A stretch of 7,300 nucleotides of DNA from Vulcanimicrobiota bacterium (lineage in GTDB: Bacteria; Vulcanimicrobiota; Vulcanimicrobiia; Vulcanimicrobiales; Vulcanimicrobiaceae), in the NCBI GenBank assembly GCA_019245275.1, contig JAFARW010000149.1, positions 1-7,300 of the forward strand. The letters run 5' to 3'. Below the pieces are notes generated by a model. The model saw only the letters and a list, made by a program, of their open reading frames with translations, did not search any database and had not been told where the DNA came from. The translations under genes and the position numbers were made by a program. How positions within the stretch are numbered: the stretch's first letter is position 1; each line of letters starts with the position of its first letter. Below, piece after piece: positions 5,851 to 7,300 of the stretch.

Positions 5851-6582
5851 ATGAGCTTGATGAGGCGTGCTTCGGCGGAACTCTTGGGGACGTTCTGGCT
5901 TGTTCTGGGCGGGTGCGGTAGCGCGGTGCTTGCCGCCGCGTTTCCGAAAACAGGCATCGGATTTGCCGGCGTTGCGTTAGCCTTCGGGCTGACGTTGTTA
6001 ACGATGGCGTACACGATCGGGCCGATATCGGGGTGTCATATCAACCCGGCGGTGACATTTGGGTTGTGGCTCGCAAAGCGTTTCCCCGGCCGCGATGTTA
6101 TCCCGTACATGATCGCGCAAGTGATCGGCGCGATCATTGCAGCGGCCGTGCTGTTTGCAATTGCGAACGGCAAGCCGGGATTCGTGGCCGGACAATTTGC
6201 CAGCAACGGATACGGCCCGCTTTCGCCCGGCGGTTACGGGCTTGGGTCCGCCGCGCTGATTGAAATCGTGCTGACATTCGGTTTTCTGATGGTGATCCTC
6301 GGCGCGACAGACCGGCGAGCTCCGGTCGGATTTGCGGGCTTGGCGATTGGCCTCGCTTTGACGTTGATCCATCTCGTTGCGATTCCGGTTGACAATACGT
6401 CCGTGAATCCGGCGCGCAGCACGGGACCTGCAATTTTTGCCGGGGCGATGGAGCTCTCGCAACTGTGGCTGTTCTGGATTGCGCCGTTGATCGGAGGTGG
6501 TCTGGCGGGGCTGCTTTATCCGATTCTCTTCGGTGAAGTCGTTAGTGAAGAGCCGATCGTCGGAAAGGCTACTTCGACTTAA
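5851..6582 (+). CDS. aqpZ: Aquaporin Z (water channel, MIP family)
   Basis: An inner-membrane tetrameric water channel. The 243 residues follow E. coli AqpZ (231) closely: AELLGTFWLVLGGCGSAVLA (9-28), GIGFAGVALAFGLT (35-48), the first pore motif NPA (65-67), ASNGYG..SPGGYG (117-130), and the second NPA (186-188) in NTSVNPARS. The selectivity filter expected of a water-only channel is complete: Phe45, His174, Thr183 and Arg189. No glycerol-channel features are seen. Six membrane helices and two half-helices are evident. Cys22 equals AqpZ Cys20. Cys62, three residues before the first NPA, replaces a glycine of AqpZ. A charged tail (about 229-243) extends past the usual end. The ATG has GGAGAAGG eight bases upstream. 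The stop codon lies inside the end of the convergent protease gene. Confidence 0.97.
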   Translation: MSLMRRASAELLGTFWLVLGGCGSAVLAAAFPKTGIGFAGVALAFGLTLLTMAYTIGPISGCHINPAVTFGLWLAKRFPGRDVIPYMIAQVIGAIIAAAVLFAIANGKPGFVAGQFASNGYGPLSPGGYGLGSAALIEIVLTFGFLMVILGATDRRAPVGFAGLAIGLALTLIHLVAIPVDNTSVNPARSTGPAIFAGAMELSQLWLFWIAPLIGGGLAGLLYPILFGEVVSEEPIVGKATST

Positions 6583-7300
6583 CCGCGGTGTCGCCGGCGC
6601 GCGGCATTAGCCCTAAACGCTCGCGTGCATATTCTAAGATGACGCGGAAGTGCGAGAGAAAGCCCCCGCCGAGGTGACCCTGTGCAGTCGCATGCAGGGA
6701 CTTGGTCGCCCCGATCTGCAGCGATTCAACGCGGAAATCTCCGACTTGGACCTGCGCGATCTCGCCGATCAGCTCTTCACCGCTGCCGCCGACGCCGCTG
6801 ACCGTCTGCGTGGCGGTTGCCGAAAACAGATCCGGGTGTTGGCTGTAGTAATCGTATGAGAGATTGATCGTCGACTCGTCGCCGGTGTCGATCGCGAGCG
6901 CCGCGGGCGTGCTGCCGAGTCGCACTGGAACGACCGGCACGAAATTGAAGAAGTAGAGCGGCACGACCGACGCCGGCTGACTGGTCGGTTCCGCGTTGAA
7001 CTGGACCGTTCGTTCGCCGTAGTCGATCGCAACCGTCGCGTGGGCAAGCACATCTGCACCGAGAATTGCATCGTAGCGGAAGCGATGGATATCGTGCAGC
7101 ACGACATAATTCGCGGTCGGAAACTGTACGCCGCCAACGGTCAATGGTCCGGCGCGCACGACTTCAGTTGCATAACGTCCTAGGCCGCGCACCTCATACT
7201 CACCGACGACAGGGAAGTGCTGCAGGTCGGCAACCTCCAAGCTGACGGAGAGTCCGGAGTTACCGGTATCGAGCAAGCATCGCAGCGTGACGCTGCCGAT
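6569..7300 (-). CDS. Two-lobed retropepsin-like aspartyl protease, 5' end outside window
   Basis: A partial gene: the frame stays open to the right edge (IGSVTLRC before LLDTG), so the true start and any signal peptide are missing. Numbering from the TTG at 7276, two pepsin-type lobes are visible. Lobe one has the catalytic LDTGNSG (Asp3), a flap-like strand near VRGLGRY (29-35), and DAILGADVL (69-77) then VAIDYGERTVQF. Lobe two has VPVRLGSTPAALAIDTGDES (Asp130), GVGGSGEE (161-168) and HLGGGFLSHFRVILEY (201-216). In each lobe a DTG is followed by a hydrophobic-hydrophobic-Gly segment, as in clan AA peptidases. Both aspartates are present, so an active site can form within one chain. The second motif has DES where the usual form is AS/TS. 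Bacterial proteins of this type are common but mostly uncharacterised; substrate and location are unknown. The stop TAG overlaps the end of the aquaporin gene by 14 bases on opposite strands. Confidence 0.82.
   Translation of the reverse strand: MGSVTLRCLLDTGNSGLSVSLEVADLQHFPVVGEYEVRGLGRYATEVVRAGPLTVGGVQFPTANYVVLHDIHRFRYDAILGADVLAHATVAIDYGERTVQFNAEPTSQPASVVPLYFFNFVPVVPVRLGSTPAALAIDTGDESTINLSYDYYSQHPDLFSATATQTVSGVGGSGEELIGEIAQVQVGDFRVESLQIGATKSLHATAQGHLGGGFLSHFRVILEYARERLGLMPRAGDTAVKSK

Noticed and set aside
5998..6462. Minus-strand open frame of 154 codons inside the aquaporin gene
   Set aside because: Charged, low-complexity antisense shadow of a very well supported gene.

Overview
This 7.3 kb stretch is GC-rich bacterial chromosome, packed with genes. 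It holds eight protein-coding genes and no RNA genes, insertion sequences, CRISPR arrays or phage signs that I can see. The proteins suggest a diderm (two-membrane) bacterium: a secreted predicted beta-barrel of the CBM9/DUF5916 type, a lipoprotein with an Ig-like look, and an aquaporin close to E. coli AqpZ. The styles of the barrel protein, the small Ig-like lipoprotein and the two-lobed aspartyl protease remind me of the Eremiobacterota (WPS-2) or Acidobacteria. That placement is a guess from protein style and is not proven here.

Layout, left to right. Positions 20-2113 (minus) encode the secreted CBM9-like/beta-barrel protein. Behind it lies the only sizeable intergenic gap (2114-2290). 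This gap holds a near-perfect sigma70-type promoter with a 17-base spacer and an A/T-rich upstream tract. Two copies of an 18-base direct repeat bracket the core promoter, a likely operator pair. Positions 2291-5817 hold five genes on the minus strand with gaps of only 9 to 49 bases. In transcription order they are a pterin-4a-carbinolamine dehydratase, a small lipoprotein, a small secreted protein of unknown role, an ABC1/AarF/UbiB-family atypical kinase with two C-terminal membrane segments, and an OsmC peroxidase. From 5851 rightwards the aquaporin runs on the plus strand, divergent from the dehydratase with only 33 bases between start codons. A two-lobed retropepsin-like aspartyl protease (minus) enters from the right edge and overlaps the end of the aquaporin gene tail-to-tail by 14 bases.

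How the genes work together. The five-gene run combines redox and cofactor functions (pterin recycling, a quinone-associated atypical kinase, peroxide reduction) with two exported proteins of unknown role. Shared transcription is likely from the spacing. A shared pathway is not shown. The most unusual element is the repeat-bracketed strong promoter in front of the barrel gene, which suggests that this envelope protein is made at a high level but under switchable control.
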